A stretch of 64,000 nucleotides of DNA from Mesorhizobium sp. (GTDB lineage: Bacteria; Pseudomonadota; Alphaproteobacteria; Rhizobiales; Rhizobiaceae). The translations under genes were made by a program, and so were the position numbers. The notes beneath the pieces were generated by a model. That model was not told where the DNA came from. It did not search any database and saw nothing but the letters and a program-made list of their open reading frames with translations. Positions within the stretch are counted from its first letter, which is position 1; the number at the start of each line of letters is the position of its first letter. Below, piece after piece: positions 56,986-64,000 of this stretch. The stretch lies in contig NZ_SUHQ01000003.1 of the NCBI RefSeq assembly GCF_004962245.1, positions 124,001-188,000 on the forward strand, in the 5' to 3' direction.

Positions 56986-57780
56986 TCAGTGCGGCTTGCC
57001 TCTGACACCATCGGTCGAGGCGACAAGCACTGGCCCGGCGGGCCGCGGCGGCTCATTCTCGTTCATGATGCCGAGGCGGCGGGCGACTTCCTGATAGGCT
57101 TCGACCAACCCGCCCATGTCGCGGCGGAACCGGTCCTTGTCGAGCTTATCCTGCGTCGCCACGTCCCACAGCCGGCACGAGTCCGGCGAGATCTCGTCGG
57201 CGACGACGATGCGCATCATGTCGCCCTCGAACAGGCGGCCGCACTCGATCTTGAAGTCGACGAGCTGGATGCCGACTCCCATGAACAGGCCGGAAAGGAA
57301 GTCGTTGACGCGGATGGCGAGCGCCATGATGTCGTCGATCTCCTGCGGGCTTGCCCAGCCGAAAGCCGTGATGTGCTCCTCCGATACCATCGGATCGTCG
57401 AGCGCGTCGGCCTTGTAATAGAACTCGATGATCGAGCGCGGCAGCACGGTGCCTTCCTCGATACCGAGGCGCTTGGCCAGCGAACCGGCGGCGACATTGC
57501 GTACCACCACCTCGAGCGGGATGATCTCGACTTCCTTGATCAACTGCTCGCGCATGTTGAGCCGGCGGATGAAGTGGGTCGGAATGCCCATCCGGTTGAG
57601 ATGGTTGAAGATGTGCTCGGAAATGCGGTTGTTGAGCACGCCCTTGCCATCGACGACTTCGTGCTTTTTCTTGTTGAAAGCGGTCGCGTCGTCCTTGAAG
57701 AACTGGATCAGCGTTCCCGGCTCAGGTCCCTCATAGAGGATCTTGGCCTTGCCTTCATAAATGCGGCGGCGATTTTTCAT
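56986..57780 (-). CDS. purC: SAICAR synthetase PurC
   Basis: A 264-aa ligase joining CAIR and aspartate in purine synthesis. It begins [14 protein letters not shown], has the FNKKK segment, E-V-V-V-R-N near residue 90 and the [10 protein letters not shown] and [11 protein letters not shown] motifs. The C-terminus is a short Pro-rich tail. First gene of the purC-purS-84aa-purQ run; its promoter must lie in the 275-bp gap to the zeta-subunit gene. Confidence 0.97.
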   Translation of the reverse strand: MKNRRRIYEGKAKILYEGPEPGTLIQFFKDDATAFNKKKHEVVDGKGVLNNRISEHIFNHLNRMGIPTHFIRRLNMREQLIKEVEIIPLEVVVRNVAAGSLAKRLGIEEGTVLPRSIIEFYYKADALDDPMVSEEHITAFGWASPQEIDDIMALAIRVNDFLSGLFMGVGIQLVDFKIECGRLFEGDMMRIVVADEISPDSCRLWDVATQDKLDKDRFRRDMGGLVEAYQEVARRLGIMNENEPPRPAGPVLVASTDGVRGKPH

Positions 57781-58055
57781 CTGATTTTTTCTCTGGATTT
57801 CCGGGCAGGCGGCAAACGACCAGTTCCTGTCCGTCTGCCTAAATTAGTGCGGCAACGGTAGGGTTCAATGCCGGTGTCTATCCCAATCCCACTGTTTGCT
57901 CAATCGGCAATCCTTTCAATCAACCGCTTTCCGGAATGAAATGCCGCAGCGCAGCACGCGACGTAGCATATTGACCGGCCTGCGGCCTTTTGGTTTGTGC
58001 TGCGGCAACACACATATTCAACTACCAGCGAATCGGAATTGACCGGAGGGATGCC

Positions 58056-58376
58056 ATGAGCAGCATGAAAGATCGCGAAGAGGGCTTCGAGCGCAAATTC
58101 GCATTCGACGAGGAACTTCGGTTCAAGGCTTCGGCGCGCCGCAACAAGGCGCTCGGCATGTGGGCCGCCGAAAAGCTGGGCAAGTCTGGTGCCGACGCCG
58201 AAGCCTATGCCAAAGAGGTGGTTGTCGCCGACATCGAGGAATCTGGCGATCACGACGTTTTCCGCAAGATCCGCAAGGACTTCGACGAAGCCGGGGTCGA
58301 GCAGTCGGACCATCAGATTCGTCGCACCATGGACGATTTGATGGCGCAGGCGATTGAACAGATCAAGAACACCTGA
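58056..58376 (+). CDS. ATP synthase inhibitor zeta subunit (DUF1476)
   Basis: A 106-aa helical protein of the DUF1476 family, which in Paracoccus is the zeta subunit that blocks reverse rotation of F1Fo-ATPase. It has the inhibitory N-terminal part (D-R-E-E-G-F-E-R-K-F-A-F-D), then A-R-R-N-K-A-L-G-M-W-A-A and the C-terminal D-D-L-M-A-Q-A. GGAGGG is 6 nt before ATG 58056. In rhizobia the inhibition may be weaker than in Paracoccus. Single gene with its own terminator, divergent from purC. Confidence 0.92.
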   Translation: MSSMKDREEGFERKFAFDEELRFKASARRNKALGMWAAEKLGKSGADAEAYAKEVVVADIEESGDHDVFRKIRKDFDEAGVEQSDHQIRRTMDDLMAQAIEQIKNT

Positions 58377-58412
58377 TCTTTCTCTGACCCAATCGACTTT
58401 CTGGACCAATCG

Positions 58413-58440
58413 ACCGCCCGGCCTATCCGGGCGGTTTTTC
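58413..58440 (+). terminator. Rho-independent terminator after the zeta gene
   Basis: A 9-bp stem ACCGCCCGG / CCGGGCGGT with a 5-nt loop (CCTAT), followed by TTTTC and TTTG, 37 bp after the stop codon. Confidence 0.9.
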
Positions 58441-58475
58441 TTTGCCTTTGCGGCCGTTTCCGGCTGAAACTGTAT

Positions 58476-58575
58476 TTGAGCGTCGTGCGTCCATTCGAAC
58501 GCGCATACGCTCCAACACCTTGAGTTTCGCATCGTGCCCTTCCGGAGAATCGATTCCGATTTCCGGGCCGGTGCG
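58476..58575. repeat. Dispersed ~100-bp intergenic repeat, copy 2
   Basis: Matches copy 1 at 25260-25361 module by module (GTGCGTCC, TACGCTC, GCATCGTGC, AATCGATTCCGATTT, CGGGCCGGTGCG). The second arm is more diverged. It ends 24 bp before the aldolase ATG, as copy 1 ends shortly before ttcA. Confidence 0.7.
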
Positions 58576-58598
58576 AGAGCCAATGAGGAAAGGCGCCC

Positions 58599-59372
58599 AT
58601 GTCCCTGAAGTCACGCCTGGCAGCGGATGAAACGCTATGCACCGCATGGTCCGGCGTGCCGGATGCCTTGACTGTGGAAATCCTCGCCAGACAGGGTTTC
58701 GACGCCGTCACGCTCGACATGCAGCATGGCGGACACCACGAGGACAGTGTGCTGCGCGGCCTTGGACCTGTGCTGGCCGCCAACAAACCGGCGCTGGTGC
58801 GCATTCCGGTCGGCCGCTTCGACATGGCCAGCCGCGCGCTCGACTTCGGCGCCGAGGCAGTGATCGCGCCGATGGTGAATTCGGTGGCGGACGCGCGACT
58901 GTTTGCCGCCGCCATGAAGTACCCGCCGCTCGGCGAGCGTTCCTGGGGTCCGACCTATGCCTTTCCGCGCCATGGCAAGGGCGACCATGCCGACTGGCTG
59001 CGCGACAGCAACGAGCGCACCATGGCCTTCGCCATGGTCGAGACGCGCGCCGCCCTCGATGCGCTCGACGGCATCCTCGACACGCCGGGCATCGACGGGA
59101 TATTTGTCGGCCCATCGGATTTCTCGATTGCCTGGTCGAACGGCACCACCGTCAACTCGACGCTGGAAAGCATGATGGAAACTGTCGCCTCGATCGCCGA
59201 GCGGACACGCAAGGCCGGCAAGCATGCCGCCATCTACGTCGTCGAGCCAGCCATCGCCGGCCGTGTGGTGTCTATGGGTTATCGGCTGCTGGCCATGGGC
59301 TCCGAACACGCGCTGATCGGTCTGGGGGCAAAGACCCTGTTGAAAAGCGTGAGGGACTCGATCGGGTCCTAA
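58599..59372 (+). CDS. HpcH/HpaI family aldolase
   Basis: A 257-aa class II (metal-dependent) pyruvate aldolase of the HpcH/HpaI type. The TIM-barrel motifs are D-M-Q-H-G near residue 40 (catalytic His), R-I-P-V-G-R near 68, the metal Glu in M-V-E-T-R and the Asp in F-V-G-P-S-D-F. Such enzymes cleave 4-hydroxy-2-oxoacids to pyruvate and an aldehyde. No other aromatic degradation genes adjoin it. It overlaps the convergent hydrolase gene by 4 bp. Confidence 0.9.
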   Translation: MSLKSRLAADETLCTAWSGVPDALTVEILARQGFDAVTLDMQHGGHHEDSVLRGLGPVLAANKPALVRIPVGRFDMASRALDFGAEAVIAPMVNSVADARLFAAAMKYPPLGERSWGPTYAFPRHGKGDHADWLRDSNERTMAFAMVETRAALDALDGILDTPGIDGIFVGPSDFSIAWSNGTTVNSTLESMMETVASIAERTRKAGKHAAIYVVEPAIAGRVVSMGYRLLAMGSEHALIGLGAKTLLKSVRDSIGS

Positions 59373-59917
59373 AGATCCGTCAGGAACTTGGCGAAGGTCA
59401 TCGATCCTTCGGGCCACGGGCCGAAGCCGGAATCAGCATTGAGATGGCCGGCCTCGCCGGCGTCGATGAACAGCGAGCCCCAGGCTCCGGCAATGTCCTC
59501 GGCAACGTCGAACGTGCAGAACGGGTCGTTGCGGCTGGCGATCACCACGGAAGGAAATGCCAGCGGCTCGCGCGGGTAGGGGCCGAAGGTCATCAGGTGC
59601 CTGGGCTTAATCTTGGGATTGGCAACGTCGGGAGGCGCCACGAAGAAGGCTCCGGCGACCGGGCGCTGGAACTGCGGCATTGCCTGGATTGCCGTCGCGA
59701 CGCCGAGCGAATGCGCGACGATGACGACCGGCCGCTCGGCCTCGTTGACCGCCTTCGCCACGCTCGCCGTCCAGTCCTCGCGCACCGGCTTCGACCATTC
59801 CGCCTGCTCGACGCGGCGCGCCGTCGACAATTTCGATTGCCAGCGGCTCTGCCAATGGTCGGGGCCGGAATTGGTGTAGCCCGGCACGATGAGAATGTCT
59901 GCATCCCTGACTTTCAT
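59369..59917 (-). CDS. RBBP9/YdeN-family serine hydrolase, copy A
   Basis: A 182-aa small alpha/beta hydrolase. It begins with I-L-I-V-P-G-Y-T-N-S-G-P-D-H-W-Q-S-R-W, the hallmark of the family, has the nucleophile elbow A-H-S-L-G near residue 68, an Asp in S-R-N-D-P-F and His in G-H-L-N. ATG 59917 or ATG 59926 could start it. A paralogue lies at 61047. Substrate unknown. Confidence 0.9.
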   Translation of the reverse strand: MKVRDADILIVPGYTNSGPDHWQSRWQSKLSTARRVEQAEWSKPVREDWTASVAKAVNEAERPVVIVAHSLGVATAIQAMPQFQRPVAGAFFVAPPDVANPKIKPRHLMTFGPYPREPLAFPSVVIASRNDPFCTFDVAEDIAGAWGSLFIDAGEAGHLNADSGFGPWPEGSMTFAKFLTDL

Positions 59918-60112
59918 GACGCGCATGTAGCGGGCGATGTTATGTGGTGCAACCGCGCATGATCCCAAAAGATGTGAAGCGGTCTTGGCCAGCGCCAGGC
60001 GCGATTGGGTCTGATCCGTGCGATTCGCCCAAAATAGTGAACACCATGTTCGCTTCTTGCCATCTTGTGTGAACGATCGCGATCGACGATCTGTCATCGG
60101 AAAGAAACAGCC

Positions 60113-61030
60113 GTGTATGAGAACCAGGACTTGGAACTGACACGACGTACAATGGTAGGTGGCGCCGCGCTCCTGGCTTTGGGGATCTCGTCGAAGGCCG
60201 CCCGAACGGAGACTTTGATGAGCGAACTGCCTTTTGCCGCCACGACCCCGGTCAGCGTTGCCCGAGTCGGCTTGCGCGCACGCGACGCCGAAAACCTGGC
60301 CGCCTACTATCGCAATGTCGTCGGTCTGCGGGAATTGAGCCGCGCCGGCGGCGCGATCACGTTAGGCGCCGGTAACCGCCCCTTGCTCGACATCGAGGCG
60401 GATACCTCGGCGAAACCCGACGATCCGCGCAGCGCCGGCCTCTTCCACACTGCCTTCCTGCTGCCCAGCCGGGCCGATCTCGGCCGCTGGATCAACCACG
60501 CCGTCGCCAACAAGATTGGCATCGAGGGCGCGTCCGACCATCTGGTCAGCGAGGCGCTTTACCTGACCGACCCTGAAGGCAACGGCATCGAGATCTATGC
60601 CGACCGCCGTCACGAGGACTGGAAGTGGAATGGCGACAAGGTGGCGATGGCGACCGAACGACTGAACATTTCGTCCGTCGTTGCCGAAGTGCCAGCCGGC
60701 GATGCCGGTTGGCAGGGCACGCCGGACAACAGCATCATCGGCCACGTCCATCTGCGCGTCGGCAGGCCGGAAGACGCCGAAGCCTGGTGGCATCAGGAAT
60801 TCGGCTTCGACACGGTGGCGAAATATGGCAGCGCGGCGGTGTTCCTGTCGTCAGGCGGCTACCACCACCACATCGGCGCCAACGCCTGGCAGAGCTCCGG
60901 CGCCGGTCGCCGCGATCCTTCCCGATCCGGCCTCGCGTGGGTCGAAATGCGATCGGACAATGTGACCGCGACAACGACCCGCGAAGACCCATGGGGAACA
61001 GTGATCAGGACTGTTCCCGGCAAGGCTTGA
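60113..61030 (+). CDS. VOC-family protein (extradiol dioxygenase/glyoxalase fold)
   Basis: A protein with two vicinal-oxygen-chelate modules: first module V-A-R-V-G-L-R-A-R-D-A-E-N-L-A near residue 50 through Y-L-T-D-P-E-G-N-G-I-E-I-Y, second module I-G-H-V-H-L-R-V near 207. It resembles CatE-type catechol 2,3-dioxygenases. From GTG 60113 (305 aa) there is a twin-arginine-like leader (T-R-R-T-M-V-G-G-A-A-L-L-A-L-G) suggesting export or vestigial targeting. ATG 60218 with CGGAG 7 nt upstream gives a 270-aa cytoplasmic form, typical of homologues. Both starts may be used. Confidence 0.82.
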   Translation: MYENQDLELTRRTMVGGAALLALGISSKAARTETLMSELPFAATTPVSVARVGLRARDAENLAAYYRNVVGLRELSRAGGAITLGAGNRPLLDIEADTSAKPDDPRSAGLFHTAFLLPSRADLGRWINHAVANKIGIEGASDHLVSEALYLTDPEGNGIEIYADRRHEDWKWNGDKVAMATERLNISSVVAEVPAGDAGWQGTPDNSIIGHVHLRVGRPEDAEAWWHQEFGFDTVAKYGSAAVFLSSGGYHHHIGANAWQSSGAGRRDPSRSGLAWVEMRSDNVTATTTREDPWGTVIRTVPGKA

Positions 61031-61046
61031 GCGTTTCGGAAGCCTG

Positions 61047-61619
61047 TTAGAGGCGGGCCTTTTCCAGCAGGCGGCCGAGCATGAGCAGGCCCGCCGGCCA
61101 AAGGCCGAGGCGGGTCTCGTTCCCCATATGGCCGAGGTCGCCGGCGTCGGCGAGGTCCGCGCCCCAGGCCGCTGCGAAGGCAGTCGCCTGGTCGAAGGTG
61201 ACGCGCGGATCCGTTCGGCTGGCCACCACCAGCGTCGGAAAGGGTAAGCGTTTCAGCGGCATCGGCGCGAAGGGACGAACCAGATCGAAGGACGGATCAG
61301 GGTCCTCGACATTGGTCGCCGCAACCAGCAATGCCCCTGCAACCTTGTTGAGTTGGCCTTCGCTGGCACTGGCGGCCCACTTCACCGCCGTCGCCACCGC
61401 CAGCGAATGCGCAAGCAGCACCACGCGCCGAGGTGCCCTGGCAATCGCAGCGTCCACCCGGCCAATCCAGTCCTCGGGGTTCGGCCTGTCCCATTCGGCC
61501 TGCAGCACGCGGCTCGAATTGGGGAACGCCCGGCACCAGTGCGACATCCAGTGGTCTGGCCCGGAATTGCCACGCCCCGGCAGGGCGAGAAAATCGAAAT
61601 CTCCGGCTGCCGAAATCAT
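61047..61619 (-). CDS. RBBP9/YdeN-family serine hydrolase, copy B
   Basis: A 190-aa relative of the hydrolase at 59369, with L-P-G-R-G-N-S-G-P-D-H-W-M-S-H-W, nucleophile elbow A-H-S-L-A near residue 71, S-R-T-D-P-R and G-H-M-G. Its ATG overlaps the purB stop (TGATG), so it is translationally coupled to purB. The Gly after the nucleophile Ser-Leu is Ala here. Substrate unknown. Confidence 0.88.
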   Translation of the reverse strand: MISAAGDFDFLALPGRGNSGPDHWMSHWCRAFPNSSRVLQAEWDRPNPEDWIGRVDAAIARAPRRVVLLAHSLAVATAVKWAASASEGQLNKVAGALLVAATNVEDPDPSFDLVRPFAPMPLKRLPFPTLVVASRTDPRVTFDQATAFAAAWGADLADAGDLGHMGNETRLGLWPAGLLMLGRLLEKARL

Positions 61620-62926
61620 CACGCTTCTCCGAACACGCGCTTGAAGATCGTGTCGACATGCTTGGTATGATAGCCAAGGTCGAACTTCTCACGGATCTCG
61701 GCTTCGGGCAAGGCTGCTGTGACCTCCTTGTCGGTGAGCAGTTCCTCAAGGAAATCAGCACCTTGCTCCCATACTTTCATGGCGTTTCGTTGCACCAGCC
61801 TGTAGGCGTCCTCACGGCTGACGCCCGCTTGGGTCAGCGCCAGAAGCACGCGCTGCGAATGCACGAGGCCGCGGAACTTGTTCATGTTCTTCAGCATGTT
61901 GTCGGGGTAAACGAGCAATCTGTCGACCACGCTGGTCAGCCGCGACAGCGCGAAATCGAGCGTCACCGTGGCATCCGGCCCGATCATGCGCTCGACCGAC
62001 GAATGCGAAATATCGCGCTCGTGCCAAAGCGCCACATTCTCCATCGCCGGCAGCGCAAAGGACCGCACCATGCGCGCAAGCCCGGTGAGGTTTTCGGTCA
62101 GTACCGGGTTGCGCTTGTGCGGCATCGCCGACGAGCCCTTTTGTCCGGGCGAAAAATACTCTTCCGCCTCCAGCACCTCGGTGCGCTGCAAATGGCGGAT
62201 CTCGATCGCCAGCCGTTCGATCGACGAGGCTATGACACCGAGTGTCGCGAAGAACATCGCATGACGGTCGCGCGGGATCACCTGCGTCGACACCGGCTCC
62301 GGCTTCAATCCGAGTTTCTTCGCCACATGCTCTTCGACATAGGGATCGATGTTGGCGAAGGTGCCGACAGCACCGGAGATCGCGCAGGTCGCAATATCCT
62401 CTCGCGCATGCACCAGCCGCTCGCGGCAGCGCGAGAATTCGGCATAGGCCTGCGCCAGCTTGACGCCGAAGGTCGTCGGCTCGGCATGGATGCCGTGGCT
62501 GCGCCCGATCGTGACAGTGTCCTTGTGTTCGAAGGCACGACGCTTGAGCGCCGCAAGCAGGCCGTCGATGTCGGCCAGAAGGATGTCGCTGGCGCGGGTG
62601 AGCTGCACGGCAAAGCAGGTGTCGAGAACGTCCGAGGATGTCATGCCCTGATGGATGAAGCGGGCATCCGGTCCGACGAATTCACTGAGATGGGTGAGGA
62701 AGGCGATGACGTCGTGCTTGGTCACGCGCTCGATCTCGTCGATGGCATCCACGTCGAACTTCGCGGCCCCGCCCTTTTCCCAGATGGTCTTGGCGGCCTC
62801 CTTCGGGATCACGCCGAGCTCGGCCAGTGCGTCGCAAGCGTAGGCCTCGATCTCGAACCAGATGCGGAACCGGGTTTCGGGCGACCAGATGGCCACCATT
62901 TCCGGCCGGGAGTAGCGAGGGATCAT
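61619..62926 (-). CDS. purB: Adenylosuccinate lyase
   Basis: A 435-aa fumarase-superfamily lyase acting twice in purine synthesis (SAICAR and adenylosuccinate). Signature G-S-S-A-M-P-H-K-R-N-P near residue 262, the catalytic-His segment G-R-S-H-G-I-H-A near 138 and Q-G-M-T-S-S-D near 92 are present. Length matches the family. Downstream copy-B hydrolase is coupled to it; upstream is a membrane protein gene 59 bp away. Confidence 0.97.
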   Translation of the reverse strand: MIPRYSRPEMVAIWSPETRFRIWFEIEAYACDALAELGVIPKEAAKTIWEKGGAAKFDVDAIDEIERVTKHDVIAFLTHLSEFVGPDARFIHQGMTSSDVLDTCFAVQLTRASDILLADIDGLLAALKRRAFEHKDTVTIGRSHGIHAEPTTFGVKLAQAYAEFSRCRERLVHAREDIATCAISGAVGTFANIDPYVEEHVAKKLGLKPEPVSTQVIPRDRHAMFFATLGVIASSIERLAIEIRHLQRTEVLEAEEYFSPGQKGSSAMPHKRNPVLTENLTGLARMVRSFALPAMENVALWHERDISHSSVERMIGPDATVTLDFALSRLTSVVDRLLVYPDNMLKNMNKFRGLVHSQRVLLALTQAGVSREDAYRLVQRNAMKVWEQGADFLEELLTDKEVTAALPEAEIREKFDLGYHTKHVDTIFKRVFGEA

Positions 62927-62985
62927 CGGTCAGTCCTGACGTGCGAGGGCGTTCGCCCGCGTCCTAACAGAGGCAGACAAAATGC

Positions 62986-63504
62986 TCAACGCTGCCGCCA
63001 CGCAAACCAGATGCTGGCGAGAGCGAGCGCGATGAAACCAAGCGGAAAATAAAGCCGGATGCCCAGAACGACGAATTGATAGAACGCTGTCGCCACGGTG
63101 TGCACGAACTGGATGGACCAGGCGATGGTCAGTGGAGGTGCATGCCATTGGACATAGTAGGAACGGTAGTGCAGCGCAAAGAGCCCGCCGGTGAAGCCTA
63201 TCGTAGCGGCGAGAAGGCAGACGAACGCGGCCGCCAAGGCGACCTCCCAATGCCGTCCGACCGAGACGAACCGCGCCAGGAACAGGCCAACCGGAAAGGC
63301 GAGCGCACCGCCGGCCGCATAGAGCAACGAGACGAAGCGGATCCTTGCCGGCGTCTCCCAATCGTCCAACAGCAGATTGACAAGCGCGCTGGCGCCCATC
63401 GCCGCAGCCCATAACAGGGCGCCGCAAACCGCAGCGCCTGGCGACGGCAAGGCTTTGCGGATACGACCCAGGACCCGGCCGCGTATGACGGGGAGCGGCG
63501 TCAC
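62986..63504 (-). CDS. Hypothetical four-helix membrane protein, 172 aa
   Basis: A membrane protein with about four hydrophobic helices (residues near 23-45, 57-79, 86-108 and 140-168), separated by short loops, and a basic N-terminus. The GTG start overlaps the stop of the upstream DUF2259 gene (GTGA), so the two are coupled. I recognise no family. The layout resembles small uncharacterised inner-membrane proteins common in rhizobia. Confidence 0.75.
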   Translation of the reverse strand: MTPLPVIRGRVLGRIRKALPSPGAAVCGALLWAAAMGASALVNLLLDDWETPARIRFVSLLYAAGGALAFPVGLFLARFVSVGRHWEVALAAAFVCLLAATIGFTGGLFALHYRSYYVQWHAPPLTIAWSIQFVHTVATAFYQFVVLGIRLYFPLGFIALALASIWFAWRQR

Positions 63505-64000
63505 AGCCGGCCGGTCACCGCGATCCAGCGATAGTCCGGCCCTTCGAAGCCGTATTGGCGCACCGCGATCAGCACGGCATAGGCGCTGAGGCCCTGCAAG
63601 GAGAATGTCTGCACCGCTCCGATCCGATAGCCGTTCGGGCAGCCTCTGCTTTTGGGGATCGACTTGTCTTCATGCAGAAGCTCAGTCTTGCCGCCGTCTT
63701 TCGCCTCGATGCGCAGCAGGCGAAAGCCGTTGATCTCGCCCAGGCTCTGGCAGCTTTCGGTGTTGTTCAGGCCGATCTCGTCGAGCCGGAACTCGAGCGG
63801 ATCGTCGACCGGCGAAAAGATCGGCCGCGGGTTAACCGCCATGCGGAACGGATCGGCCGACAGTTCGGTCACCGGGTTGAAGCCGGCGGTGATGCCGCGG
63901 TTCGCGGCCAGTTCCGCCTGTTTGACGATCGCTTCGCCTTTTTGCCGGGCCGCAAGGCGCGCCGCGTCGAGCGTCGCGCTCTCGTCGTCAAGCCGAACCT
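63501..64000 (-). CDS. DUF2259 family protein, C-terminal part (runs off window)
   Basis: The reverse frame is open from the window edge to a TGA at 63501-63503 (about 166 codons seen). It reads V-R-L-D-D-E-S-A-T-L-D-A-A-R-L-A at the edge, then G-F-N-P-V-T-E-L, C-Q-S-L near the middle and a second cysteine in S-R-G-C-P-N-G-Y, ending with the F-E-G-P-D-Y-R-W-I-A-V-T strand. This fits the predicted secreted DUF2259 proteins found beside purB in Rhizobiales. The N-terminus and signal peptide are beyond the window. Confidence 0.8.
   Translation of the reverse strand, partial: VRLDDESATLDAARLAARQKGEAIVKQAELAANRGITAGFNPVTELSADPFRMAVNPRPIFSPVDDPLEFRLDEIGLNNTESCQSLGEINGFRLLRIEAKDGGKTELLHEDKSIPKSRGCPNGYRIGAVQTFSLQGLSAYAVLIAVRQYGFEGPDYRWIAVTGRL

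Noticed and set aside
58599..59372. HpcH/HpaI aldolase as a final step of the proposed B6 pathway
   Set aside because: It lies about 12 kb outside the island among core genes and does not carry the shared operator motif upstream.

Overview
The window reads as a chromosomal segment of a Rhizobiales alphaproteobacterium, most likely Mesorhizobium or a close relative. The evidence is the high GC content, the gene families and order (suf operon with a NifS-like cysteine desulfurase, purC-purS-purQ-purL with BolA and Grx4, a DUF1476 zeta subunit) and a vitamin B6 catabolic locus very like the one characterised in M. loti. No rRNA, tRNA, CRISPR array, prophage or transposase was seen. All identifications come from reading the translations; no database search was run.

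Layout. 1-4400: start of tyrS, then a four-gene lipid A decoration cassette (prenyl-phosphate sugar synthase, LpxB-N-like membrane protein, ArnT-like transferase, PAP2 phosphatase), probably for galacturonic acid at lipid A position 1. 4411-13400: PaiB-like protein, alpha/beta hydrolase and the Fe-S assembly operon (cysteine desulfurase, sufB, an unlisted 56-aa membrane ORF, sufC, sufD, sufS, sufT-like, sufA), with an Irr-type (ICE) box upstream. 13412-27113: a frameshifted GFA gene, TfoX-like protein, PfkB kinase, recA with LexA-like boxes, alaS, a GST, icd, a TrmJ-like methyltransferase, murI, rpsD with a structured leader, ttcA and an inositol-monophosphatase-like gene.

27133-46808 is a ~20-kb catabolic island. 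It encodes a pyridoxine 4-oxidase-like enzyme, pyridoxamine-pyruvate aminotransferase, pyridoxal 4-dehydrogenase, 4-pyridoxolactonase, a GMC enzyme suited to be 4-pyridoxate dehydrogenase, and an FHMPC dehydrogenase-like enzyme. Together these would take all B6 vitamers to 3-hydroxy-2-methylpyridine-4,5-dicarboxylate (HMPDC). The known later steps (decarboxylase, FAD ring-opening oxygenase, amidohydrolase) are absent. In their place are a gentisate/salicylate-dioxygenase-like cupin, an LVIVD-repeat protein, a RidA-family protein and a GST. I propose a different, extradiol-type ring-cleavage branch of B6 degradation. The island also has two ABC importers and a GntR/FCD regulator with matching TGGTTG/CAACCA operators at two promoters.

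46816-64000 returns to core genes: an efflux MFS transporter, grxD, bolA, purL, a MocR regulator, DUF1127, purQ, purS, purC, the ATPase zeta subunit, an HpcH/HpaI aldolase, two RBBP9/YdeN-type hydrolases around a VOC protein, purB and a DUF2259 gene cut by the window edge.
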